From: Edaphochlamys debaryana
Taxonomy: Eukaryota; Chlorophyta; Chlorophyceae; Chlamydomonadales
Length of the DNA: 64,000 bases
Reading direction: 5' to 3'
Assembly (NCBI GenBank): GCA_016858145.1
Contig: JAEHOE010000021.1
Span: 1,054,001 to 1,118,000, forward strand
Part shown: positions 44,500 to 54,095 of the stretch, piece by piece
Position numbering within the stretch: position 1 is the first letter of the stretch
How the letters are laid out: each line of letters opens with the position of its first letter
Made by a program: the position numbers and the translations under genes
The notes under the pieces: generated by a model
Database searches by the model: none
What the model was told of the DNA's origin: nothing
The model's input: only the letters and a program-made list of their open reading frames with translations

Positions 44500-47400
44500 G
44501 CACGCTGCCACCGCTGTCCAGCCGCCCAGGGCAGCCGGGGGCCGCGGGGGCGCATCTGGCGTGCGCTGGGTCCCTCTCCGCACGCCCCGCACGCTGTCCA
44601 GCCGCCCAGGGCAGCCGGGGGCCGCGGGGGCGCATCTGGCGTGCGCCGCGCCCCTCTTTACACGCCCTGCACGCTGTCCAGCCGTCCAGGGCAGCTTGGG
44701 GCCGCGGGGGCGCATCTGGCGTGCGCTGGGTCCCTCTCCGCACGCTGCCACCGCTGTCCAGCCACCCAGGGCAGCCGGGGGCCGCGGGGGCGCATCTGGC
44801 GTGTGCTGCGCCCATCTCCGCACGCTGCCACCGCTGTTCACCCGCCCAGGGCAGCCGGGGGCCGCGAGGGTGCATCTGGCGTGCGCTGCGCCCCTCTCCG
44901 CACGCTGCCACCGCTGTCCAGCCGCCTAGGGCAGCCGGGGGCCGCGGGGGCGCATCTGGCGTGCGCTGCGCCCCTCTCCGCACGCTGCCACCGCTGTCCA
45001 CCCGTCCAGGGCAGCCGGGGGCCGCGGCGGTGCATCTGGCGTGCGCTGCGCCCCTCTCCGCACGCTGCCACCGCTGTCCAGCCGCCCAGGGCAGCCGGGG
45101 GCCGCGGGGGCGCATCTGGCGTGCGCCGCGCCCCTCTTTACACGCCTTGCACGCTGTCCACCCGCCCAGGGCAGCCGGGGGCCACGGGGGCGCATCTGGC
45201 GTGTGCTGCGCCCCTCTCCGCACGCTGCCACCGCTGTCCAGCCGTCCAGGGCAGCCGGGGGCCGCGGGGGCGCATCTGGCGTGCACTGGGTCCCTCTCCG
45301 CACGCTGCCACCGTTGTCCACCCGCCCCGGGCAGCTGGGGGCCGCGGGGGCGCATCTGGCGTGCGCCGCGCCCCTCTTTACACGCCCCGCACGCTGTCCA
45401 GCCGCCCAGGGCAGCCGGGGGCCACGGGGGCGCATCTGGCGTGTGCTGCGCCCCTCTCCGCACGCTGCCACCGCTGTCCAGCCGTCCAGGGCAGCCGGGG
45501 GCCGCGGGGGCGCATCTGGCGTGCGCCGCACCCCTCTCCACACGCTGCCACCGCTGTCCAGCCGCCCAGGGCAGCCGGGGACCGCGGGGGCGCATCTGGC
45601 GTGCGCCGCACCCCTCTCCACACGCTGCCACCGCTGTACAGCCGTCTAGGGCAGCCGGGGGCCGCGGGGGCGCATCTGGCGTGCGCCGCACCCCTCTCCA
45701 CACGCTGCCACCGCTGTCCAGCCGTCTAGGGCAGCCGGGGGCCGCGGGGGGCGCATCTGGCGTGCGCTGCGCCCCTCTTCACACGCTGCCACCGCTGTCC
45801 AGCCGCCCAGGGCAGCCGGGGGCCGCGGCGGCGCATCTGGCGTGCGCCGCGCCCCTCTCCGCATGCTGCCACCGCTGTCCACCCGCCCCGGGCAGCTGGG
45901 GGCCGCGGGGGCGCATCTGGCGTGCGCCGCGCCCCTCTTTACACGCCCCGCACGCTTCCCAGCCGCCCAGGGCAGCCGGGGGCCACGGGGGCGCATCTGG
46001 CGTGCGCTGCGCCCCTCTTTACACGCCCTGCACGCTGTCCACCCGCCCAGGGCAGCCGGGGGCCACGGGGGCGCATCTGGCGTGTGCTGCGCCCCTCTTC
46101 ACACGCTGCCACCGCTGTCCAGCCGCCCAGGGCAGCCGGGGGCCGCGGGGGCGCATCTGGCGTGCGCTGGGTCCCTCTCCGCACGCCCCGCACGCTGTCC
46201 AGCCGCCCAGGGCAGCCGGGGGCCGCGGGGGCGCATCTGGCGTGCGCCGCGCCCCTCTTTACACGCCCTGCACGCTGTCCAGCCGTCCAGGGCAGCTTGG
46301 GGCCGCGGGGGCGCATCTGGCGTGCGCTGGGTCCCTCTCCGCACGCTGCCACCGCTGTCCAGCCACCCAGGGCAGCCGGGGGCCGCGGGGGCGCATCTGG
46401 CGTGTGCTGCGCCCATCTCCGCACGCTGCCACCGCTGTTCACCCGCCCAGGGCAGCCGGGGGCCGCGAGGGTGCATCTGGCGTGCGCTGCGCCCCTCTCC
46501 GCACGCTGCCACCGCTGTCCAGCCGCCTAGGGCAGCCGGGGGCCGCGGGGGCGCATCTGGCGTGCGCTGCGCCCCTCTCCGCACGCTGCCACCGCTGTCC
46601 ACCCGTCCAGGGCAGCCGGGGGCCGCGGCGGTGCATCTGGCGTGCGCTGCGCCCCTCTCCGCACGCTGCCACCGCTGTCCAGCCGCCCAGGGCAGCCGGG
46701 GGCCGCGGGGGCGCATCTGGCGTGCGCCGCGCCCCTCTTTACACGCCTTGCACGCTGTCCACCCGCCCAGGGCAGCCGGGGGCCACGGGGGCGCATCTGG
46801 CGTGTGCTGCGCCCCTCTCCGCACGCTGCCACCGCTGTCCAGCCGTCCAGGGCAGCCGGGGGCCGCGGGGGCGCATCTGGCGTGCACTGGGTCCCTCTCC
46901 GCACGCTGCCACCGTTGTCCACCCGCCCCGGGCAGCTGGGGGCCGCGGGGGCGCATCTGGCGTGCGCCGCGCCCCTCTTTACACGCCCCGCACGCTGTCC
47001 AGCCGCCCAGGGCAGCCGGGGGCCACGGGGGCGCATCTGGCGTGTGCTGCGCCCCTCTCCGCACGCTGCCACCGCTGTCCAGCCGTCCAGGGCAGCCGGG
47101 GGCCGCGGGGGCGCATCTGGCGTGCGCCGCACCCCTCTCCACACGCTGCCACCGCTGTCCAGCCGCCCAGGGCAGCCGGGGACCGCGGGGGCGCATCTGG
47201 CGTGCGCCGCACCCCTCTCCACACGCTGCCACCGCTGTCCAGCCGTCTAGGGCAGCCGGGGGCCGCGGGGGCGCATCTGGCGTGCGCCGCACCCCTCTCC
47301 ACACGCTGCCACCGCTGTCCAGCCGTCTAGGGCAGCCGGGGGCCGCGGGGGCGCATCTGGCGTGCGCTGCGCCCCTCTTCACACGCTGCCACCGCTGTCC

Positions 47401-47560
47401 AGCCGCCCAGGGCAGCCGGGGGCCGCGGCGGCGCATCTGGCGTGCGCCGCGCCCCTCTCCGCATGCTGCCACCGCTGTCCACCCGCCCCGGGCAGCTGGG
47501 GGCCGCGGGGGCGCATCTGGCGTGCGCCGCGCCCCTCTTTACACGCCCCGCACGCTGTCC
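44500..47560. repeat. Higher-order repeat: 20-unit (1600-bp) block duplicated
   Basis: The unit-variant pattern of about 44500-45960 recurs at about 46101-47560. The offset is 1601 bp before, and 1600 bp after, a single extra G at about 45746 that is present only in the left copy, so that base was probably gained after the duplication. Confidence 0.82.
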
Positions 47561-47599
47561 ACCCGCCCAGGGCAGCCGGGGGCCGCGGGGGCGCATCTG

Positions 47600-49905
47600 T
47601 TAACAATACCGGCGGTTATAGCCGCCATCAAGATTGGCTGCCTTGGGCCGGGCAGGGTGAGGGACGGGTTACCGGTACCTCGTTGGGGGAGGTAGCACGG
47701 CTGGCCCATCTGTGGTCGTTAGGCCTCAACCATAGACCAGCGTCAGAGCCACAGCAGCTCGTGCAGCTAAGCGCCGAATGTTCATACGCACCTTGCATCC
47801 CAAAAGCCCACAGCCCCACACACGTGACGGACGGGTATGAGGCTAGTTAGTCGGCCCCTCGCGCCTGCCCCACCCGCTTGAGTGAAGGCCCCGCCCCGCT
47901 CCCGCTTGGGCACAGGCCCTCTTGACGTGCGGCTGCTATACAGCTCTGGCCCCTCGCGCCTGCCCCGCCCGCTTCCCGCCGGGAAATGTTCCCCGCCCCG
48001 CTCCCGCTTGGGCACAGGCCCTCTTGACGTGCGGCTGCTATACAGCTCCGTCTTTCGTGCACGTGTCCCATGCTGCCATGCACCGCGCGCGCCAATCTGT
48101 ATCCGAGGCATACAGAAAGTTTCACAAAGCGATAGTCCGGATGTGAGGTGTGGAGAGACACCGTTTCAGGGGAGGATAAGGGGTTAGCTTCGGGAGGGGA
48201 GCGGATATGATAGCTGCCGTTGCGCAGACAGGGAGGAGGCAGGCAGCTGAGGCGGAGGCGGCGGTGTCGGGAGCGGGGCAGGGGATGTGCAGAGGGGGGC
48301 CTGAGGCAGGCGGGGGTGAAAGAGGCGGGGAAGGAGGGGGCGGCACAGGGGAAGGCGGGAAGTGGGATGGCAGGGCCCCGGGAGGGTGAGGCGTGGAAGG
48401 GGCTGAGAGACGACGGGGGAGGAGGCGGCGGGGGTGGAGAGGGCGGATGGGACGGAGGCGGTGGGGGCGGGGGACGACACGGCTGGGGCGGGGGTGGAGG
48501 CATGGGAAGCGGCGGCGGGGGCGGCGGAGGAGGGGGTGGTGGGGACGGAGACGGTGGACACGGGCGCACGGCAGGAAGCGACGGCGGCGCAGGCCGAGGA
48601 GGCCAGAGGGGGCGGAGGCGGCGGGGGCTGGTGCAGAGGAGGAGGCGGTGGCGGCGGCGGTGGAGACGGCGGGAAAGGGGGAAGGCGAGGACGCGAGAGG
48701 GGCGGGGGCCGAGGGGGCGGAGAGGGCGGAGAGCGCGGCGACGGTGAAGTGGGAGCACGGGAAGAGGCGACCGGGGAGGAGACGGCGGGGGCGCAGAGGG
48801 TGGGAGGGGCCGGAGGCGGTGGGGGCGGGGGACGACACGACCGGGGAGGAGGCCGAGACGCTGGAGAAGGCTGAGGGGGCGGCGGCGGTGGAGACGGCGG
48901 GAAAGGGGGAAGGGGAGGACGCGGGCGGGGCGGGGGCCGACGGGGCGGAGAGGGCGGAGGGCGCGGGGGCGGTGGGGACGGGGCCATGGGCGGAGGTTGC
49001 AGGGGCGGAGAGGGCGTCGGGGCCGGAGGCGGCGGGGGCGTGGGCAGGGCAGAAAGCGTCGGGGGCGGAGGTGGGGGGTGGAGGGTCGTGGCGGCGGGGC
49101 CCTCGCCAGTACCATGCACTTTGTGTTGTCGTCCCGAGTTTGCAAGATCGCAGATAAGCGTGGCCGTCAGTCGGGGCAACCACTCGATGATGGCGCATGC
49201 TGTGCAGCCTTGTCCACACCGTCTGCCGCTGAGGCTGGGACCAACATGATGTACTATATGTGCTGGGACAAACATAGGGTTGCCGGGCCGGCATGCCGGG
49301 CCTGCTTGCCGCGGGCGACATTACACACTCAACCTAGGTGCTAGGTGCTCTAAGCTAGGTTGCTTCAAACATCTGCAGTCTATATGCACTGGGCAAGCAG
49401 CGAGTGTGGTGCCTGCAACAGGCGAACGCGTACCGTGTACGCATGGCGATCGCGTTGCAAAGCGTAGCTTGGCGTGCAGCGCGACGCACACAAACGTGCT
49501 CCAAGACGGTCGCGTGTCGCGTTAAGGGTACGCGACCCGACGCTTCGCGTTGAGCCCCAACGCAAGGTAGCGCGCCCTACGCGTCCCATCGCGGCCGCAA
49601 CGCGGTCCCCCGTCGCCATAGTGTAGGAAACCGCATCCACCGGCCTGCCTTACTAAGTCTGCCGCTGCGCACTGAGGTTGAGAACCTTTCTGCTAGGGCA
49701 CTACAGGGTGGCATGTCCAGCATGCCCTGTTAGCACCCTAGACGTGTGCACATCTCATTAACCAAGCCCTCTGCAACACCTTGATAAAGGGTGCAGCCTC
49801 CGTGCATTGAGCACCCCCTAATGTGCTGTCAAGCCAGTTAAACCGTTGAGCGCCTAACACCACAACATAAAGCTTCCTTCCACAAGCTCTTCCAGCGCAG
49901 GGCAG
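47600..49905. other. Gene-poor low-complexity region between the array and the LTR element
   Basis: A tandem duplication of about 95 bp occupies 47853-48047. From about 48190 to 49110 the plus strand is almost pure G-rich GGCGGAGG/GGGGGCGG simple sequence, which makes long Pro-rich open frames on the minus strand without codon structure. 49430-49620 is rich in CGCG and ACGC motifs. No gene was recognised. Confidence 0.6.
47853..48047. repeat. Tandem duplication of about 95 bp
   Basis: Two copies (about 47853-47946 and 47948-48047) share GGCCCCTCGCGCCTGCCCC at one end and CCCGCTTGGGCACAGGCCCT with CTTGACGTGCGGCTGCTATA at the other. They differ by a short replaced segment in the middle. Confidence 0.8.
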
Positions 49906-50426
49906 TGTAGTGCGGCAGCATGCGGGCCACGACCTTCGGGTTGTCACGGTTGTCACACGTTTACGGATCGCAAGGGATTTGGTGTGTTCATGCCAGGCTG
50001 TGTGCGGTTAAGGCCTGTGAGGGGTAACGAAGCAAGTAGCTTCGTGTTTTATTACTTAGGACTTGAGGGCACGGGGTTGCACGTCTCGACACCAAGCGGG
50101 CGGAAGAAAGTCCGTAATCGCCGCACGCCGCCGCACGTACCGTCCATCTTCCACGCGGGGAGCATGCAATTGGGAACGAGCAGCATAAGGAGTACGGCGC
50201 GTTGACTGGCGCGTTATTCGTTGACTAGGGTGCGTTGACTTTGCTCCATACGTTGACCAGGTGTACGTCCGTGTCTGGACCGTTGAATGGTGGTCTGTTC
50301 GGGTGACATGGGGTCTGTTCGGGTGACATGGGGCACTTGCGCCTCGTAGACGGAGCTGGAAGCCCAAGAGGGCGCTCGTAGCTTCTGTTCGTAGATCCTT
50401 TCGTAGATTGTACGGCACTCCGGGAG

Positions 50427-50433
50427 TATTTAA
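50427..50433 (+). promoter_or_regulatory. TATA-like box of the left LTR
   Basis: TATTTAA in a GC-rich context, about 105 bp upstream of TGTAA. The order TATA box, transcript start, poly(A) signal is what a U3-R-U5 layout requires. Confidence 0.45.
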
Positions 50434-50536
50434 GGCCGGCCTCTCCGGCTGTTTGGCCATGCCCCGAACCCACGTATTGGTTGCTGGAGCAAGTGACTCG
50501 AACCGAGCCCTGAACGCTCTGTGATTCTGTCCCTTC

Positions 50537-50541
50537 TGTAA
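50537..50541 (+). terminator. TGTAA poly(A) signal in the left LTR
   Basis: TGTAA lies about 100 bp past the TATA-like box; the same signal occurs at 62474-62478 in the right LTR, where it would end the element transcript or that of the gene 60445-61797. Confidence 0.4.
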
Positions 50542-51211
50542 GTCTGAGTGTGTGCTCGATTGCGGCCCTGTCCCCTCGAGCCCCTCTGCGCTATTCAGCG
50601 CCTAGCACGGCCCTTGGCCCCTGCACGCTGTCAGCCTGCGGTGCGACCCGTGCCCGAGCCCCCACGGACTGAGCCTCTGGGCCCTCCGTCAAGTGGTGCT
50701 CTCCAGCCTGAGCAGCCCAGCTCAGTCCCTCCAGAGTCAGCCCGGCTCTGACCCACTGCGTCTGCCTTTACTGTGCGCGCGAGCGGAGGCGAGCGCGTGC
50801 CTTACAGCCCGCTTCGCTTGAACTCCCCTTTGCCCTGCCCATTGCGCACGCCAAGCCGTGTCCTGTGGTCACACCTTGACCCAGCACGCAGTCTCACGGA
50901 GCGCCTGCCGTCACCCCGACGCTGTCAGTGCCTCTATCTCCCCCTCGATTCAATATCAATTACCCGTGACGCTTCCGCAAAGCAAGACTTCCGCTGTGCA
51001 GATTCCCTGCTGCATTCGCCTGTCCGTTGATTGAGCCCCGCAATGTGACACGCACCCCACCGGCAGTGACAGAGACTGGTGCCAGTGTCCCCACACACTG
51101 AGCCCCGGGCACCTCACGACGCAGCAGAACGGTCCTAGGGCAAGCCAGCACACCATTCTGGAACGCGCGAAAATTTTGTGTGGTTACTTGTTTGGTGGTG
51201 CTCCGCTTTCT

Positions 51212-51230
51212 TGGTAGCGGGACCCCGTTG
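51212..51230 (+). other. Primer-binding-like site
   Basis: TGGTAGCGGGACCCCGTTG starts immediately at the LTR end with TGG, the complement of a tRNA CCA end. The priming tRNA was not identified. Confidence 0.5.
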
Positions 51231-51317
51231 CTCGTCTGAGCTTGCAACTCTGGTCCATAGACCACTCTACCCCTCTTCCCCACACACGGCAAGCTAGTCA
51301 CCAGCTGCTCGCCAAAC

Positions 51318-53795
51318 ATGGAGGAATACGGGCAAGATCGTATTCGAGGTGTCTCTGCCTCCAGCCTCAACAGTATACCCCTCTTCGACCCCGACCTATT
51401 CGATGCCAGATCATGGCTCACACAGGTCGAGAACTTTGCTCGTCTGTTCCATTGGACAGATGAGGACAAGCTGATTGCCGCCAAGTGCCGGCTAGGCTCC
51501 ACGGCTCAGATATGGGCGTGCGGAAGCGGCCCTGAGCTTGGTAACTGGCCCTCCTTCCGGCGAGCGTTCACAGACCGCTTCGCTGTGCGAGAGGATGAGT
51601 TGTACAGCCGCCTGGCAAACTGCAGGCAGGGCAAGAAGGAGACGGTCAGGCATTATGCGGATCGGTATCGGCACCTCTGCTCGCAACTGGGCATCGACCC
51701 TGCCGAAGACCCAACCTACATGTATAACTTCCTGCGAGGGCTGCAGCCCCGAATCTATGCCAAGGTTTACCTGATGCGGCCCAGGGACCTGGAGGCGGCC
51801 ATCTCCGATGCCATTTACGTGAGCGAGGGCATGGACACGATGAGTCGCAGCGAGCAGGGGGACGAGGAGGAGCATGATGACACCACGCGGCATGCCCGAT
51901 ATCGGCGTGCTCGCGAGTATGTGGAGGAGGAGGCACCTGCTAGGATGGATAAGACGGAGAGGGTGCGGTATGAGCTGGTGAGGCCTGAGCACAGGGGCCC
52001 GCCCGCCATGACGCGTGGCAGGGACCAGGAGGCGCGCCCACGAGTGCGCTGGGAGGATCGACGTGACCCACCGCCTCGTCGTGATGAGCCGCGAGGAGGC
52101 ATGCGTGCGCCTACAGGCCCTGCCCGTGCTCCGGCCCCCGCTGCTGCTTCGCGCAACACACCTGATCTGGAGACGCTGGCCAGGGACTTTGCGAGGCTCT
52201 CGCTGAACCTGCAAGAGATGCAGAGAAGGCAGGAGGGCGTCTTGGGGACGCAGGTCAATCTGGTGGATGTAGTGCACACGCCGGAGGTGTATGCGGCAAG
52301 TGCTGGACACCCACGGACTGTCGGCTGGCGACCCTTGCCGTACGGTCTTCAGAAGGGGGCAACCAACGAGATCTATCTGAAGCACATGGGAGAATTCCCG
52401 AACACCACCCTTCCGCGCAAGCGCGTGGCGGTGGACCCTGCCGCGTTCGCCAGGCCAAATGGGCCCACCGCACCTGAGGGGCGCGAGCCGCGAGCAGCGC
52501 CGCCAGAGGACCGGCCCAGGACTCCGGCACGGCGCATGATGCCGGCGGGAACGCGGATGGACCCGCCAGTCCCAGAGAACCGGAGGGCGAGCCCGGGACG
52601 TGTGGGTTGGAGACCGCCAGTACAAGCCCCAGGCGAGAATATGGGCCGCACGCACGCAGTACCTGCGGGGGACCCGGTGGAAGAGGAGGGACGGGTGGCG
52701 GATGAGATCATGACCAAGGTCAACAAGTACCTGATTGCATTGGGATCAGCTTTGCGGGTCAATCCCTTGAACGTGTACACCAAGCTGGGTGCTCGCATCC
52801 TGAATGTGGCGCGGGGTCAGCGCGACCGGGCTACCCCCGGAGCCCCGGTGCCCAACACCCCACCGCAACGCCGCAACCCGGAGATCACCCCTGGCTCACC
52901 GGATGGGCAACAGCGAGATGGTCCGGAGCCAATGACGTTCTCCGCTGAGGCCATGATAAATCACAGTGCTGAAGATACCCCATGGGAGCCACTGCGCTGG
53001 CAGGTGTGCCGCGCAGAGATCAAGCTGGGGGATGCGGATGGAGTGCTGGTGTCGACACCGGCCATCATCGACAGTGGCGCTTCCGCATTGCTGGTACCCC
53101 GGCACACCTTGAGGAAGCTGAGGATGACGCCTGCGATTGAGGGAACAAATGCGTCCTTCATTGCGGCCGACGGCAACTGTGCCAAAGCTAAGGGGCGGGT
53201 GCGTGATCTCTACACCACCACAGGGGACATGGCCATCGCCCTGGATGCCTACGTGAGCAATGCACGGACGTACGGCATTATTCTGGGTTGCGATTGGCTG
53301 AGTCAGGCGCGCGCGACTATCTGCTATGACAAGGGGCGCCTGTTCTACACCAACGATGAGGGCCAGAGGTCTTCGATTCCCATCACCTTCCTGCGTGGCC
53401 CCGAGGCTGCGGCGCTGTTCGCCGAAGCTGATTCCGACCCAGAGGATATGGGCACCGAGACCTACCTGGTCAACGTGGATCCACGGGTGGGAGAGCAATC
53501 GGCGCCCTTGCAATACGTTGAGGTGGAGGAGCCTGAGCAGAAGGTGGCGGAGGCACCCATCACCGCGGGGGATGGCGAAGGCCGGGACCCCAACCGGGAC
53601 CCAGCGGATGGGCACGAAGGAGAAATGCCCATGCTGCTGGACACCAATGATGAGGAGGAAGAAGACAGTGATGAGGAGAATGAGGAAGGAAGCGAGGAGG
53701 GCTCGGATAAGGAGGATGAGGGCGATGAGGACTGGACAGGTGGGGGTGCAGGCGGAGCCTGGGGGTCAGAGGGAGAGGAGGTAGGAGGATGGTAA
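51318..53795 (+). CDS. Retrotransposon Gag and aspartic protease
   Basis: 825 residues. Residues about 24-180 form a retrotransposon Gag domain: FDARSWLTQVENFARLF, the W-x-F-RRAFTDRF segment, and YADRYRHLC...YNFLRGLQP. A charged, Arg/Pro-rich middle (200-540) follows, with no CCHC zinc knuckle, which many Ty3/gypsy Gag proteins have. Residues about 570-680 are a pepsin-like retroviral-type protease: IIDSGASALLVP with Asp585, a flap-like region and IILGCDWL. The last 90 residues are very acidic (EDSDEENEEGSEEG). The start follows the primer-binding site by about 90 bp. The frame ends at 53795, but the continuation is readable in the next frame from about 53785 to 54036 and then returns to the original frame to become pol, which suggests a once-continuous Gag-Pol frame. 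Confidence 0.85.
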   Translation: MEEYGQDRIRGVSASSLNSIPLFDPDLFDARSWLTQVENFARLFHWTDEDKLIAAKCRLGSTAQIWACGSGPELGNWPSFRRAFTDRFAVREDELYSRLANCRQGKKETVRHYADRYRHLCSQLGIDPAEDPTYMYNFLRGLQPRIYAKVYLMRPRDLEAAISDAIYVSEGMDTMSRSEQGDEEEHDDTTRHARYRRAREYVEEEAPARMDKTERVRYELVRPEHRGPPAMTRGRDQEARPRVRWEDRRDPPPRRDEPRGGMRAPTGPARAPAPAAASRNTPDLETLARDFARLSLNLQEMQRRQEGVLGTQVNLVDVVHTPEVYAASAGHPRTVGWRPLPYGLQKGATNEIYLKHMGEFPNTTLPRKRVAVDPAAFARPNGPTAPEGREPRAAPPEDRPRTPARRMMPAGTRMDPPVPENRRASPGRVGWRPPVQAPGENMGRTHAVPAGDPVEEEGRVADEIMTKVNKYLIALGSALRVNPLNVYTKLGARILNVARGQRDRATPGAPVPNTPPQRRNPEITPGSPDGQQRDGPEPMTFSAEAMINHSAEDTPWEPLRWQVCRAEIKLGDADGVLVSTPAIIDSGASALLVPRHTLRKLRMTPAIEGTNASFIAADGNCAKAKGRVRDLYTTTGDMAIALDAYVSNARTYGIILGCDWLSQARATICYDKGRLFYTNDEGQRSSIPITFLRGPEAAALFAEADSDPEDMGTETYLVNVDPRVGEQSAPLQYVEVEEPEQKVAEAPITAGDGEGRDPNRDPADGHEGEMPMLLDTNDEEEEDSDEENEEGSEEGSDKEDEGDEDWTGGGAGGAWGSEGEEVGGW

Positions 53796-54095
53796 GGATC
53801 AAGATGATAAGCCGCAGGGGAGTGCCGGCAGCCCCAGCTCGCGCCGACTTGAGGTGTACAAGACGGGCACGGGAACTCCCAGCTCGAGGGCCAAGATTGC
53901 GGAGGCAACCACTGCGCGAACGACCGCGAAGCCTGAGGTGGAGGTTTTGCCCAACCCGCCCAACTTCCTGTCGGCGGCTGAGCATATTGCGGCTGCCAGG
54001 GCCAACGCCGCTCAGGCAAGGAGCCCTCAGAGGAGCTGAAGGCCCTGCTACGGCAAAAGATCAACCCCGAGCTTACCCCGGAGCAACAGGAGCAG

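Larger units (their letters stand above)
37330..47599. repeat. 80-bp tandem repeat array (about 128 copies)
   Basis: The unit is exactly 80 bp and GC-rich; a typical unit runs from GCCGCGGGGG through CGCATCTGGC and CACGCTGCCA to GCAGCCGGGG. Phase is kept over 10.3 kb, except one extra G near 45746. Units differ at a few fixed sites (CCTAGG, CCGTCCAGG, GGTCCCTC, TCTTTACACGCCCCGC, CACTGGG). Because 80 is not a multiple of three, each reading frame cycles through all phases, and long open frames exist on both strands as a by-product. Each unit can form a hairpin: GCGTGCG and CGCACGC, about 13 nt apart. The array begins inside exon 2 of the ankyrin gene and ends abruptly at a TTAAC-containing unique sequence. 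Confidence 0.95.
49906..51211 (+). repeat. Left LTR (1306 bp)
   Basis: It starts TGTAGTGCGG and ends CTCCGCTTTCT directly before the primer-binding-like site. Compared with the right copy it carries three small insertions: about 9 bp near 49945, about 9 bp near 50125, and an exact tandem copy of a 20-bp segment (GGGTGACATGGGGTCTGTTC) near 50300. TATTTAA at 50427 and TGTAA at 50537 suggest U3 to about 50460, a short R, and a long U5. Confidence 0.9.

Noticed and set aside
37330..47599. CRISPR array
   Set aside because: The 80-bp units are contiguous with no unique spacers; this is a minisatellite in a nuclear gene.
37646..47695. Very long open frames (several over 1,000 codons) on both strands of the 80-bp array
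   Set aside because: They arise because the unit lacks stops in most phases; frames on opposite strands and in all registers are equally open, so length is no evidence of separate genes.
47847..49145. 432-codon Pro/Arg-rich minus-strand frame
   Set aside because: Overlaps a nearly pure G-rich tract; adjacent frames are equally open and the composition is explained by the simple sequence.
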